A stretch of 54,836 bases of DNA, taken from contig NZ_JPRD01000037.1 of NCBI RefSeq assembly GCF_000817815.1, forward strand, positions 1 to 54,836. Direction: 5' to 3'. The stretch is from Vibrio owensii CAIM 1854 = LMG 25443 (GTDB taxonomy: Bacteria > Pseudomonadota > Gammaproteobacteria > Enterobacterales > Vibrionaceae). Of this stretch, positions 8,729-16,781 are shown one piece after another. Positions within the stretch are counted from its first letter, which is position 1; each line of letters opens with the position of its first letter. Below the pieces are notes generated by a model. It was not told the origin of the DNA, did no database searches, and was given only the letters and a program-made list of their open reading frames with translations. The position numbers were made by a program, and so were the translations under genes.

Positions 8729-10430
8729 TTAAACTTCGGAATCTGGATATAAATAACGCACTTCTATAAAGTCGTCCAAATGCTCCAATAGAAGTTGGCT
8801 CAACGTAGGATCAAAGTGTTTGCCTTTTTCACGCGTAAACAGATCCACAACTTCTTCCACCGTCCAAGCTAGCTTGTAACAGCGTTCACTCAGTAGGGCG
8901 TCAAAAACATCGGCAATCGCCACAATACGTGCAAAGAGATGAATCTCCGCACCTTTTAGGCCATTCGGATAACCAGTTCCGTCCCAACGCTCATGGTGTT
9001 CATGAGCAACAATGGCGGCTAACTTAGTGATTTCGCCTTCACGGTTGTTCAGCAATTCATAACCTTTCACCGTATGGCGCTTCATGATTTCCCATTCAGC
9101 CTCATCTACTTGCCATTTTTGTCAAAGATAGATTCGGGAACCGAAATCTTACCGACGTCATGCATTGGGCTGATGACTTCGATCATCTCAACTTCACGAT
9201 GGCTTAACCCACAAAATTCAGCCAAGAACGTGAATCATCTCCTTTTGAACACTCAAGGTGCGCTTTTGTAAGGTTACTATCTTGCGGTTTTTCTGATCGA
9301 TCACCTTACGCTGGCTAATGGTCATAAACTGACTAACAATCACCAAAGAAAGCAGCACAATCAGTGCACAAGCAAAAAGCAACAGTTTGATATTAACTTT
9401 TACTGCAGGAGGTGGTGCATTGATGATGTGAGCAGATTTAGGAATGTCGTAGCGACTGATACCATATTTTTGAATAGCCGCGAAATCTAAAACGGCTTCA
9501 GAAATCAATTCGTTCTCGGTTTTGGTCATCAATAGACCCAACTTGGCAGCCATTAGCTCTGCGGCTTCGTGACCATATTGCTTCGAACGATTTAAGAATC
9601 CACCCAAGATACCCGGTTCTTCCAAGTACATTTCCCACAAGACAAATACAGGCGCAACACTTTTAGCGCCAATAACGTGTGCCACTTCTTGGTAAGAATG
9701 GTAATGGCCTTGTTCCGCTTCTGTGTTGAAATGGGTCAGCAGCCGGCATCATTTGGGTTGATCTTTGAGAGCCTATCCGCAGCTTCAGCCAAAGGTTCAT
9801 CCCGAAGCTCAATCAAATTGATTTGAGGGAACTTCTTCGTCTCTTCTACAACACGAGCATGAACCAGTTCCGATGTCATGCTTCTATCTGCGAGATAATA
9901 CAAGTTCTTTATCTGAGGACGTAGCTTAATGATGAGCTTGATGTTTTCGGTAACTTTATCTTGTTCATACAAGATACTACCGGAAGTGCTTAAAGAGTCT
10001 AACGTCGCTTATGTGTTATTGATGCCAAAGGTACAGTGCGTTCGTCGTTTGGTAAGTAACGTTTAGAAAATTCTAATGCAGCGTCGTCCGAGATGATGAT
10101 GCCGTCAAACTTGTAGTTTTGATATTTGAGCTGCAGATAGTTGGCCATGTTTTGAAAATAGCCATCTGAATGCACGCGCTTAGCATCTAGGTATTCGATC
10201 GATAGTTTGACTTCGCTGTTGGTCTGCTCAAAGCCCTCTTCGACACCACGTTGAATGTCATTGGTCCATTGGTATGAGGGCTCATACGAATGTAAAACCA
10301 GTACTTTTTTGATTTCCCAATCCGTTTGGTCAGCATTGACTGCGGCCGTCCCTAGGCATAAAAATAGAGCCAATAAACGCGTCAAACGCATAACCATGTG
10401 TCGCCCAGCCGAGAAAGAATGTTGTTGCAC
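8729..10430 (-). pseudogene. HD-GYP phosphodiesterase with ABC-type sensor domain, decayed
   Basis: Four consecutive minus-strand reading frames spell out one protein: signal peptide, an ABC-substrate-binding-like sensor (KVLVLHSYEPSYQWTNDIQ), a membrane helix (LLLFACALIVLLSLVIVSQF), then an HD-GYP domain whose key residues survive (MHDVGK and HHERWDGTGYP). It is broken at about 10020-10040 (a small deletion plus an in-frame TAA), near 9741 (a one-base loss after GATGCCG restores the frame if a T is added), near 9223 (one extra base after CTTGGC), and near 9110 (one missing base in AAGTAGATGAGG). An intact protein would have hydrolysed c-di-GMP under control of a periplasmic ligand. The lesions cluster in this gene while both neighbours are intact, arguing for true decay rather than sequencing error. 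Confidence 0.88.
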
Positions 10431-10468
10431 ATATTAAATGCCAAATCCCCAACTGGGACCGACATTGA

Positions 10469-10978
10469 TCAATTTTCTACGACTATTGTTTCACACAACT
10501 TTTGATCGTCGTTCAATTTTTTCGCCAAATCACACACAAACTGCGATTTATCCAAGTTTTGAGAAACGGTAATGTCAGAAACAAGTGTGTTGCCTTCATA
10601 TTGGCTGACAATTGCCGCTGCTACAGCCTCGCCTTGTTTAAAACCGACATAAAGCTCAAACTCAGGTGTCAAAATGATCTGAGTTAAGTATTCCACGATC
10701 ATTTCTTGCTCGTGCTTATCCGACCAACGTTGTGACTGTAGAATCGAAAACATCACGGTAAGCCTATGAAAATCAACAAGGAAGATGTCGTCCCCTGTTA
10801 ACTCTTGCCCGTTTTCTAAAAGCGTAGTTTTATCGACAGCATCGTAGGTTAAAGCGTCGAGCATACGAGTATAGATGGCTCGCCCTTCAATGCTTTCTTT
10901 AGTAGGAAATTCGACTTCTACTAAATCATGCAACCACGCATTTTTTCTGTTGATGCTTTCTAATTGTTGTTGGTTCAT
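10469..10978 (-). CDS. Hypothetical protein, possible GNAT-like fold
   Basis: A 169-residue soluble acidic protein I do not recognise. The N-terminal half is helical with charged segments; the C-terminal half (FELYVGFKQGEAVAAAIVSQYEGNTLVSDITVSQ, about 107-140) alternates strand-like segments in a way that recalls the core of a GNAT acetyltransferase, but no acetyl-CoA loop is evident. AAGGT lies before the ATG. It is upstream of and co-directional with the broken HD-GYP gene (38-base gap), so it may once have shared its transcript. The 213 bases between it and the divergent creA show no feature. Confidence 0.6.
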   Translation of the reverse strand: MNQQQLESINRKNAWLHDLVEVEFPTKESIEGRAIYTRMLDALTYDAVDKTTLLENGQELTGDDIFLVDFHRLTVMFSILQSQRWSDKHEQEMIVEYLTQIILTPEFELYVGFKQGEAVAAAIVSQYEGNTLVSDITVSQNLDKSQFVCDLAKKLNDDQKLCETIVVEN

Positions 10979-11191
10979 TTTTTTACCTTAAGCGCTGCAA
11001 GCCTAGTGTTTTACAGCGAATGAAAAACAGGACTTTGATTAGAAATGTAGGCGTCATCTGTTCTGGAGCGGTACATTAGCATGAAGCCTCTTACAAACCT
11101 AGCTAAACTCCTGAGGTAACGCCAAATTTTGTTTTAAGTGTGTGCGTCTGATAAATTGAACTAATAAATTAGCCTAATTAAGGGATGAAAA

Positions 11192-11665
11192 ATGAAGAAA
11201 AGCTTGCTTGCTTTGGGTTTGGTAACCGTTCTGGCTGGGTGTAGTGATAATGAAGTGGGTGACGTATCACTGGGTATGTTTACAATGAAAGACATCAAAA
11301 TCGGCCACCTACAAGACGAAGTCGTGACGGGTGTAACCTGTCATATTGCTTCTATCGAGGCGAATTTAAGCTTGTCTGATCCAAGCGACAGTTCTATCTC
11401 ATGTCGTCAAACAGGTGACATCACGCCAGAGATGATTGCTAAAATTGATAAAAGCAAATCTGGTGAAGTCGTCTTCAAGAAATCAAAAAGCATCTTCTTC
11501 AAGACCATGAAAGTACGTCGCATCTACGATCCAGAAAACCAAACGCTACTTTACTTGTCTTACACAACCAAAGAGACGGAAGGCAGTTTCAAACATAGCT
11601 TATCGACTGTTCCTCTATATGGCACAAAAGCTTATGTAGAACCGACTGTAACTCCTACAAATTAA
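11192..11665 (+). CDS. creA: CreA family lipoprotein
   Basis: A 157-residue protein matching E. coli CreA along its length: VTCHIASIEA near residue 47, SSISCRQTGDI, GEVVFKKSKSIFFKTMKVRRIYD, LLYLSYTTKETEGSFKHSLSTVPL. Unlike the E. coli protein, it carries a lipobox (LAGC, Cys at 16), so it should be a lipid-anchored periplasmic protein. Two further Cys could form a disulfide. The role of CreA is unknown; it lies outside a creBCD context here. AAGGGATG precedes the ATG, and an inverted repeat follows the stop. Confidence 0.88.
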   Translation: MKKSLLALGLVTVLAGCSDNEVGDVSLGMFTMKDIKIGHLQDEVVTGVTCHIASIEANLSLSDPSDSSISCRQTGDITPEMIAKIDKSKSGEVVFKKSKSIFFKTMKVRRIYDPENQTLLYLSYTTKETEGSFKHSLSTVPLYGTKAYVEPTVTPTN

Positions 11666-11690
11666 CCCCAATTTGTGTGTAAAAACAGCA

Positions 11691-11713
11691 GCCCGTTGAA
11701 TTTTTCAGCGGGC
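11691..11713 (+). terminator. Stem-loop after creA
   Basis: GCCCGTTGAA and TTCAGCGGGC pair over 10 bp with one G-T wobble and a 3-base loop, 26 bases after the creA stop. The T-tract behind it is interrupted (AAATTTCTTT), so termination may be partial. Confidence 0.6.
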
Positions 11714-11795
11714 AAATTTCTTTGCAAGAAAACGGAACGATTTTCAAAATTTTGTGATACAATCCCGCCTCTTTTTTTCTCACTCAAGAACAAGC

Positions 11796-13100
11796 ATGAA
11801 GTTTCCTGGTCAGCGAAAATCTAAACACTACTTTCCAACTCACGCTCGAGATCCATTAGTAAACCAAATTCGACAAGCACCGAAATTGTACCGCCCTACG
11901 GTCGTTGGTGTGGGTCAAACCATCGTAGATATCGAAGCGCGCGTAGATGATGCGTTTTTAGAAAAATACAACCTAAGTAAAGGACATTCTCTCGTTCTTG
12001 AAGAGAGCAAAGCGGACGCACTGTACGAAGAGCTAGTAGAACAAGGTCTGATTACTCACCAGTACCCAGGTGACACTATCGGTAACACACTTCATAACTA
12101 CTCCGTACTTGCGGACAGCAAATCAGTGCTACTTGGTGTTATGTCAAAGAACATTCAAGTTGGTTCTTTCGCTTACCGTTACCTGTGCCGTACCTCTTCT
12201 CGTATGAACCTAAACCACCTGCAAACTGTAGATGGTCCAATTGGTCGTTGTTACACGTTGATCACTCACGATGGCGAACGCACTTTCGCGATCAACGAAG
12301 GTCACATGAACAAACTCTCTCCTGAGAGCATTCCAGAAGAAGTATTTACCAAAGCATCTGCTCTGGTTGTTTCTTCTTACCTAATGCGTGGTAAAGAAGA
12401 AGATCAAATGCCTCAAGCCGTTCAACGTGCGATTGAGTTTGCTAAGAAGCACGAGGTCCCTGTAGTACTGACGCTTGGTACTAAGTATGTGATCGAAGGC
12501 AACGCTGAATGGTGGCAAGAGTACATTCGCGAGAACGTATCTGTTGTTGCAATGAACGAAGAAGAAGGCGCAGCACTGACAGGCGAAGGCGATCCACTTG
12601 CAGCAGCGAATAAAGCGCTTGAATGGGTAGATCTAGTTCTTTGCACTGCAGGTCCTGATGGTCTTTACATGGCGGGTTACACTGATGAGAAAGTGAAACG
12701 CGAAACGACGCACGATATTCTTGAAGGCTCGATTGAAGAGTTCAACAAGTTTGAGTTTAGCCGTGCAATGCGTAAAGACGATTGCCAAAACCCAATGAAA
12801 GTGTACTCACACATTGGCCCTTACCTTGGTGGTCCACTTGAGATCAAGAACACCAACGGTGCAGGTGATGCAGCATTGTCAGCGCTTCTACACGACATGG
12901 CGGCTAACTCGTTCCACCATAAAGAAGTGCCAAACTCTGAAAAACACGAAGTACGCTGCCTAACTTACTCTTCTCTATCCCAGATCTGTAAATACGCAAA
13001 CCGTGTAAGCTACGAGGTGTTAACTCAGCACTCTCCTCGCCTCTCACGTGCACTACCAGAGCGTGAAGATAGCCTAGAAGAAACCTACTGGGATCGCTAA
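11796..13100 (+). CDS. gsk: Inosine-guanosine kinase
   Basis: A 434-residue PfkB-family nucleoside kinase, the same length as E. coli Gsk and alike throughout (MKFPGQRKSKHYFP at the start, GGTIGNT-like DTIGNTLHNYSVLAD, LVLCTAGPDGLYMAG, NTNGAGDAALSALLHD with the catalytic Asp, and PEREDSLEETYWDR at the end). It phosphorylates inosine and guanosine to IMP and GMP in purine salvage in the cytoplasm. The frame opens 14 codons earlier, but the ATG at 11796 is chosen because it reproduces the family N-terminus. It is monocistronic with a terminator. Purine salvage next to a PurR-controlled one-carbon gene (fhs) is a sensible neighbourhood. Confidence 0.95.
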   Translation: MKFPGQRKSKHYFPTHARDPLVNQIRQAPKLYRPTVVGVGQTIVDIEARVDDAFLEKYNLSKGHSLVLEESKADALYEELVEQGLITHQYPGDTIGNTLHNYSVLADSKSVLLGVMSKNIQVGSFAYRYLCRTSSRMNLNHLQTVDGPIGRCYTLITHDGERTFAINEGHMNKLSPESIPEEVFTKASALVVSSYLMRGKEEDQMPQAVQRAIEFAKKHEVPVVLTLGTKYVIEGNAEWWQEYIRENVSVVAMNEEEGAALTGEGDPLAAANKALEWVDLVLCTAGPDGLYMAGYTDEKVKRETTHDILEGSIEEFNKFEFSRAMRKDDCQNPMKVYSHIGPYLGGPLEIKNTNGAGDAALSALLHDMAANSFHHKEVPNSEKHEVRCLTYSSLSQICKYANRVSYEVLTQHSPRLSRALPEREDSLEETYWDR

Positions 13101-13130
13101 GAACCAAGTACTTAGAGCAATTAATATGCG

Positions 13131-13155
13131 AAGGTCACCATTTGGTGGCCTTTTT
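13131..13155 (+). terminator. Terminator of gsk
   Basis: AAGGTCACC and GGTGGCCTT form a 9-bp stem (one wobble) around an ATTT loop, followed by a T-run, 30 bases after the gsk stop. Confidence 0.85.
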
Positions 13156-13221
13156 GTTTTGATCTAGCGCAGTAATTAGTGGTTTTTGTTATGATGTAGC
13201 ACGTTAAGGCGCACGAACTGC

Positions 13222-13269
13222 TTTACACCTCGTTTTTTACCAGTATTATTCTCGCGCAAACGTTTGCGC
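13222..13269 (+). promoter_or_regulatory. fhs promoter with PurR-type operator
   Basis: TTTACA at 13222-13227 and TATTAT at 13244-13249, 16 bases apart, form a good sigma-70 promoter. Four bases after the -10 begins a perfect 16-bp palindrome, GCGCAAACGTTTGCGC (13254-13269), which matches the central core of the PurR consensus (ANGCAANCGNTTNCNT). It would cover the start site, so purine (hypoxanthine/guanine-PurR) repression of fhs is expected. The same geometry recurs before gcvT. Confidence 0.75.
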
Positions 13270-13337
13270 AACACTTGCTAAGTCTTTTGCTTGCTTGATG
13301 TTGAACGCCACGTGTTAGCCATTTTTTTGGAGTATCC

Positions 13338-15086
13338 ATGCAGTCTGATATTGAAATTTGCCGAAACACACCGTTGTCTTCTATCGCTACCGTCGCTGCC
13401 AATGCCGGTCTTTTACCACAAGAGTTCGATACACACGGAAAACACAAAGCTAAAGTTCATCCCCAATGTCTTGATCGCTTAAACGCAAGTCAAGACGGCA
13501 AGTTGGTGTTGGTTACTGCAATTACACCTACCCCTCTGGGTGAAGGTAAAACCGTAACCACAATCGGCCTTTCTCAAGGTTTATCTAAGATCAACCAATC
13601 TGTTATGGCGTGTATCCGTCAACCATCAATGGGGCCAGTCTTTGGTGTCAAAGGTGGCGCTGCGGGTGGTGGTTACTCCCAAGTTGCACCAATGGATGAA
13701 TTAAACCTACATCTCACTGGTGATATTCATGCAGTAACAGCGGCACATAACTTGGCCTCTGCCGCATTAGATGCTCGCCTTTATCATGAACAACGTGAAG
13801 GCTACGAGGCATTCGAAACTCGTACTGGCTTAAAAGCGCTAAAGATCGACGTCGAAAAAATCACTTGGAAACGCGTGATGGACCATAACGACCGTGCACT
13901 ACGCATGGTTAAGATTGGTCTCAATGAAGAAGGCAAAACTATCAACGGCTTTGAACGTGAAGAAGGTTTTGATATCTCTGCCGCTTCTGAGCTAATGGCG
14001 ATCCTCGCTTTAGCTAAAGACTTAAAAGATCTGCGTCAACGCATTGGCCGTATCGTCGTGGCTTACAACTTAGACGGCCTTCCAGTGACAACTGAAGACT
14101 TACAAGTTGCCGGAGCAATGGCTGTCACGTTAAAAGAAACCATCGCCCCTACTTTGATGCAAACACTAGAAGGTGTGCCAACCCTGATCCACGCGGGTCC
14201 ATTTGCGAACATCGCTCACGGTAACTCTTCTATCATCGCAGACCAAATTGCACTAAAGCTTTCTAGTTACGTTGTCACCGAGGCAGGTTTTGGCTCAGAC
14301 ATGGGATTCGAGAAAGCGTGTAACATTAAAGCGTCTGCAGCGGGTCGTGCACCAGATTGTGTCGTGATTGTCGCTACGTTACGTGGTTTAAAAGCAAACT
14401 CAGGTCACTATGATCTGCGCCCAGGAATGGCCATTCCAGATTCAATTTTCAACCCCGATCAAGCGGCATTAAAAGCAGGGTTTGCAAACCTGAAATGGCA
14501 CATTAACAATGTCCACAAATACGGTATCCCTGCCGTGGTTGCTATTAACCAGTTCCCGCAAGATTCTCAGCAAGAATTGGCAGCGCTTAAGGCGTTGATT
14601 CACGAGTTTAACCCGGAAGTTAAGGTGGCAGTCAGTACAGCATTTGGTCAAGGTGGTGAAGGAGCCGTAGAACTAGCGCAACACGTTGTTGAAACGTGTG
14701 AACAAGATTCTGGTTTCCGCCCTCTTTACCGCAAAGAACAAACTCTAAAAGAGAAGCTCATGGCCGTTTGCGAAGCGGGTTACGGCGCCGCAAATATTGA
14801 AATGAGTGAACTCGCGACGCAACAGCTAAAGCACTTTGAACAATTGGGCTTTGATGAACTAGCGGTATGCATTGCGAAAACGCCGCTCTCCATAACCACT
14901 GATTCAGCTGTAAAAGGAGCGCCAAGTGGCTTTAGCGTTCCTATCCGTGAGCTACGCTTATGTGCAGGCGCGGGTTTTGTTTACGCGCTTTCAGGTAATG
15001 TTATGACCATGCCTGGTTTACCGGATAAACCCGCGTTCATGAACCTCGATCTTGACGATCAAGGCAATATTATCGGCCTTTCATAG
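13338..15086 (+). CDS. fhs: Formate--tetrahydrofolate ligase
   Basis: A 582-residue cytoplasmic enzyme that makes 10-formyl-THF from formate, ATP and THF. The family ATP loop reads TPTPLGEGKTVTT (about 63-75), followed by the family-typical RQPSMGPVFGVKGGAAGGGYSQV and GDIHAVTAAHNL. It is slightly longer than the 556-560 usual for many members, mostly through N-terminal residues. GGAG lies before the ATG. It stands alone behind the PurR-type promoter. Together with gcvT, glyA, gcvH and gcvP 30 kb away, it supplies and balances one-carbon units for purine synthesis. Confidence 0.96.
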   Translation: MQSDIEICRNTPLSSIATVAANAGLLPQEFDTHGKHKAKVHPQCLDRLNASQDGKLVLVTAITPTPLGEGKTVTTIGLSQGLSKINQSVMACIRQPSMGPVFGVKGGAAGGGYSQVAPMDELNLHLTGDIHAVTAAHNLASAALDARLYHEQREGYEAFETRTGLKALKIDVEKITWKRVMDHNDRALRMVKIGLNEEGKTINGFEREEGFDISAASELMAILALAKDLKDLRQRIGRIVVAYNLDGLPVTTEDLQVAGAMAVTLKETIAPTLMQTLEGVPTLIHAGPFANIAHGNSSIIADQIALKLSSYVVTEAGFGSDMGFEKACNIKASAAGRAPDCVVIVATLRGLKANSGHYDLRPGMAIPDSIFNPDQAALKAGFANLKWHINNVHKYGIPAVVAINQFPQDSQQELAALKALIHEFNPEVKVAVSTAFGQGGEGAVELAQHVVETCEQDSGFRPLYRKEQTLKEKLMAVCEAGYGAANIEMSELATQQLKHFEQLGFDELAVCIAKTPLSITTDSAVKGAPSGFSVPIRELRLCAGAGFVYALSGNVMTMPGLPDKPAFMNLDLDDQGNIIGLS

Positions 15087-15107
15087 TGTGAAACGTTTAT
15101 CTCAAAC

Positions 15108-15134
15108 AAACAGGAGCCATGGTGCTCCTGTTTT
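15108..15134 (+). terminator. Terminator of fhs
   Basis: AAACAGGAGC and GCTCCTGTTT pair perfectly over 10 bp around a CATGGT loop, then TTTTCGCTTT. Confidence 0.85.
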
Positions 15135-15467
15135 CGCTTTAAAAGACCGCTAATTTATTGTTTTTAAAACCCTTTACACTGTAAACTGAAACCACCAAAT
15201 TAAAGTATTTACTTTATTTCACCAATTCGGTGCAGCAACAATTTCCTCACTCCCTAATATAGTGCAATAAATAATGCACCACCTTTAAAGAGCGTTGATT
15301 TTATTAATAAAATCCAATGGCTCGAATCTTGTACTACGTTATATAGCACTAACATTTATAAGTTCAAAGGACACTCAACAACGTCACTCGAAAGCCACCA
15401 GCAGTTGGCTAACTCCTCAGGCTTTAAGTTGCTTTCGATGTACGTAACATAAGGGAAAGGGAACATT
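15135..15467 (+). other. Long glgC upstream region with a GTGCA/TGCAC inverted repeat
   Basis: The 333 bases before glgC contain no ORF I would call. GTGCA (15262-15266) and TGCAC (15275-15279) form an inverted repeat with an 8-base spacer, and another GGTGCA lies upstream. Arms resemble half of an NtrC site, but the spacing is wrong. AAGGGAAAGGGAA near the end is the glgC ribosome-binding region. Confidence 0.3.
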
Positions 15468-16682
15468 ATGCAAGACGCACTCGCAGTAATCTTAGCTGGC
15501 GGTATGGGATCAAGGTTGAGCCCTCTTACCGATGATAGAGCCAAACCAGCCGTTCCATTTGGCGGTAAATATCGCATCATTGATTTCACGCTAACTAATT
15601 GTCTTCATTCAGGTTTAAGAAAGATATTAGTGTTAACTCAATACAAATCGCACTCGCTGCAAAAGCACTTACGAGATGGTTGGTCGATCTTCAATCCCGA
15701 ACTTGGTGAATACATCACCGCTGTTCCACCTCAAATGCGCAAAGGTGGTGCATGGTATGAAGGCACAGCAGATGCCATTTACCACAACATGTGGCTGTTA
15801 TCTCGAAATGACGCCAAGTATGTCGTCGTTCTGTCCGGTGACCACATTTATCGCATGGACTACGCAGCAATGCTGGAAGAACACAAAGAAAACGGCGCGA
15901 AGTTAACGGTCGCATGTATGGATGTGCCTGTCGAAGAAGCAACTGCATTTGGCGTAATGGGGATTAAAGAGAACGGTTTAGTCGAGTCCTTTGTAGAGAA
16001 GCCTAAGAACCCACCTACTCTTCCTAACGACCCAACGCAGAGTCTAGCGTCTATGGGGATTTACATCTTCGATATGGACGTTTTGCAAGATGCGCTCGAA
16101 GAGGACGCAAAACTCGAAGATTCAAGTCACGACTTTGGCAAAGACATCATTCCAAAACTCATCGATTCTCAATCGGTTTATGCTTACAAATTCTGTGGTA
16201 GTAAAGGACGTGTAGACAAAGACTGTTACTGGCGCGATGTCGGTACCATAGATTCTTTCTATGAAGCCAATATGGACTTGTTAGAACCCGTCCCACCAAT
16301 GAACTTATACCAACCAAACTGGGCGATTCGTACTTATGAAGCTCAGTTTCCACCAGCAAGAACGGTATCTTCTGCGACTGGTAATGAAGGTATTTTCATT
16401 AACTCCATCATTGCAAACGGCGTAATCAACTCAGGCGGTTCAGTTCAGCACTCGGTTATTGCATCGAATGTGCGTATCCATGATAGCGCGACAGTAGTCG
16501 ACAGTATTATCTTTGACGATGTCGAAGTTGGTGAAGGTTGTCAGCTGGTAAGTTGTATCATCGATAAACATGTTCGCATCCCGCCGCACACTCAAATCGG
16601 CATGAACAAAATTGAAGATGCAAAACGATTCCATGTGTCAGAAAAAGGCATTGTTGTTATTCCAGAAGGCTATGAGTTCTAA
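15468..16682 (+). CDS. glgC: Glucose-1-phosphate adenylyltransferase
   Basis: A 404-residue ADP-glucose pyrophosphorylase for glycogen synthesis. The nucleotide-binding start reads LAGGMGSRLSPLTDDRAKPA, followed by GGKYRIIDFTLTN, the regulatory/substrate segments GTADAIYHNM and GDHIYRMDY, SFVEKPK and a C-terminal left-handed beta-helix region. From remembered synteny, this is the chromosome-2 copy that in V. cholerae also neighbours a chitodextrinase gene, which links chitin-derived sugar to storage. A strong AG-rich ribosome-binding site precedes the ATG. It converges on the chitodextrinase gene across a shared terminator. Confidence 0.95.
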   Translation: MQDALAVILAGGMGSRLSPLTDDRAKPAVPFGGKYRIIDFTLTNCLHSGLRKILVLTQYKSHSLQKHLRDGWSIFNPELGEYITAVPPQMRKGGAWYEGTADAIYHNMWLLSRNDAKYVVVLSGDHIYRMDYAAMLEEHKENGAKLTVACMDVPVEEATAFGVMGIKENGLVESFVEKPKNPPTLPNDPTQSLASMGIYIFDMDVLQDALEEDAKLEDSSHDFGKDIIPKLIDSQSVYAYKFCGSKGRVDKDCYWRDVGTIDSFYEANMDLLEPVPPMNLYQPNWAIRTYEAQFPPARTVSSATGNEGIFINSIIANGVINSGGSVQHSVIASNVRIHDSATVVDSIIFDDVEVGEGCQLVSCIIDKHVRIPPHTQIGMNKIEDAKRFHVSEKGIVVIPEGYEF

Positions 16683-16732
16683 CCTGTTCGCTCAGCTATT
16701 TGCCATTGCAAAATCCACAAATGCACCAAATA

Positions 16733-16762
16733 AAAAGCGCGCGATGTGAATCGCGCGCTTTT
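16733..16762. terminator. Bidirectional terminator between glgC and the chitodextrinase gene
   Basis: AAAAGCGCGCGAT and ATCGCGCGCTTTT pair perfectly over 13 bp with a 4-base loop. A-tract and T-tract on either side serve both convergent genes. Confidence 0.9.
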
Positions 16763-16781
16763 ACTGTTCAACTAATCTGAA

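Noticed and set aside
8729..10430. Four separate genes (sensor, helix segment, linker, GYP protein)
   Set aside because: The pieces are consecutive parts of one known architecture and each break can be repaired by small changes, so they are one broken gene.
15262..15279. NtrC site before glgC
   Set aside because: The GTGCA/TGCAC arms are short and 8 bases apart, unlike the TGCACC-N5-GGTGCA pattern, and no sigma-54 promoter is visible.
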